Shown here piece by piece: positions 5,954 to 6,395 of a stretch of DNA of 6,395 nucleotides. The stretch is from Sphingomonadales bacterium (GTDB lineage: Bacteria; Pseudomonadota; Alphaproteobacteria; Sphingomonadales; Sphingomonadaceae): assembly GCA_028868335.1 (NCBI GenBank), contig JAGWUU010000183.1, forward strand, positions 1-6,395, in the 5' to 3' direction. Both the position numbers and the translations under genes were made by a program. The notes under the pieces are model-generated. The model ran no database searches and was not told where the DNA came from. It worked only from the letters and a program-made list of their open reading frames with translations. Every line of letters begins with the position of its first letter. Position 1 is the first letter of the stretch.

Positions 5954-6395
5954 TGAGCGAGAATCCCGCTCCCAAGAAGGCTGGTTCCGGCGCGCTCAAT
6001 CTGGTGGTCGATTACGGTCCTATCGCCGTATTCTTCCTGATCTACCGGCACTACGCGCCCAAGGATCATGCCAGTCTTGGCGAAGTGACCGCAGTGATCC
6101 GCGCCACGGCGACCTTCATGGCAGCGGCGGTAATCGCGCTGATCGTATCGAAGTGGAAGCTTGGACGCATATCACCCATGCTGTGGCTGTCGACCGCGCT
6201 GATCGTGGTGTTCGGCGGTCTGACCATCCTGTTTCAGGACAAGACCTGGATCCAGGTCAAGCCGACTGTGATCTATCTTCTGTTCGGGATCAGCCTGCTC
6301 GGCGGTTGGCTGCGCGGCGTACCGTTGCTGCGCACCTTGCTCCAGGCCGCGTTCGAGGGACTCGACGATGCCGGCTGGATGATCCTTTCACGCAA
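5953..6395 (+). CDS. yciB: Inner-membrane septation protein A YciB (3' end cut by window)
   Basis: The frame from ATG 5953 is open to the right edge and gives 147 residues plus two bases, beginning MSENPAPKKAGSGALNLVVD. It matches the YciB/IspZ (intracellular septation protein A) family: the opening LVVDYGPIAVFFLIYRHY (17-34), the ISPMLWLSTALIVVFGGLTIL block (73-93), FQDKTWIQVKPTVIYLLFG (94-112) and GVPLL (122-126). At least four hydrophobic spans are visible (about 17-31, 50-66, 75-93 and 104-120), consistent with a multi-pass inner-membrane protein. Family members are usually 175-210 residues, so about three quarters is present. YciB has been linked to septum formation, envelope integrity and interaction with elongation/division proteins, but its molecular activity is unsettled. 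The ATG overlaps the ftsY stop by one base (TGATG) and has GGGAG 7 bases upstream, so it is probably co-translated with ftsY. Confidence 0.93.
   Translation, partial: MSENPAPKKAGSGALNLVVDYGPIAVFFLIYRHYAPKDHASLGEVTAVIRATATFMAAAVIALIVSKWKLGRISPMLWLSTALIVVFGGLTILFQDKTWIQVKPTVIYLLFGISLLGGWLRGVPLLRTLLQAAFEGLDDAGWMILSR

Overview
The window looks like ordinary chromosomal DNA from a GC-rich alphaproteobacterium, most likely a sphingomonad (Sphingomonadales: Novosphingobium, Sphingomonas or Erythrobacter-like). This rests on the strong G/C bias at third codon positions, the short FtsY with no acidic N-terminal domain, and the gene string dapF-mtaB-ftsY-yciB, an arrangement I associate with that order from general knowledge and could not check by search. 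I see no mobile element, CRISPR array, tRNA/rRNA, phage gene or toxin/defence module.

Layout: (1) 1-234, minus strand: N-terminal 78 codons of an EVE-domain protein, running off the left edge. (2) 235-296: short divergent intergenic region. (3) 297-1235, plus: a 312-residue isopenicillin N synthase-like Fe(II)/2-oxoglutarate-type oxygenase of unknown substrate. (4) 1236-1333: a 98-bp intergenic gap with a near-match to a CtrA-type site. (5) 1334-3001, plus: a two-pass membrane GGDEF-EAL protein of cyclic-di-GMP turnover. (6) 3002-3046: a 45-bp gap ending in a perfect 7-bp hairpin that stops one base before the dapF start codon. (7) 3047-6395, plus: dapF, mtaB, ftsY and yciB (the last truncated by the right edge), packed with a 1-base gap, an ATGA overlap and a TGATG overlap.

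The right half is a tightly packed housekeeping operon: meso-diaminopimelate for lysine and peptidoglycan (dapF), the ms2t6A hypermodification at tRNA position 37 (mtaB), the SRP receptor for co-translational membrane targeting (ftsY), and an inner-membrane protein tied to envelope and septum biology (yciB). The left half holds separate, less characterised genes. I found no convincing novel system. The points most worth a second look are the CtrA-like site before the c-di-GMP gene, the hairpin at the dapF start, the EAL-to-EML and absent I-site features of the c-di-GMP protein, and the TTG start chosen for mtaB.
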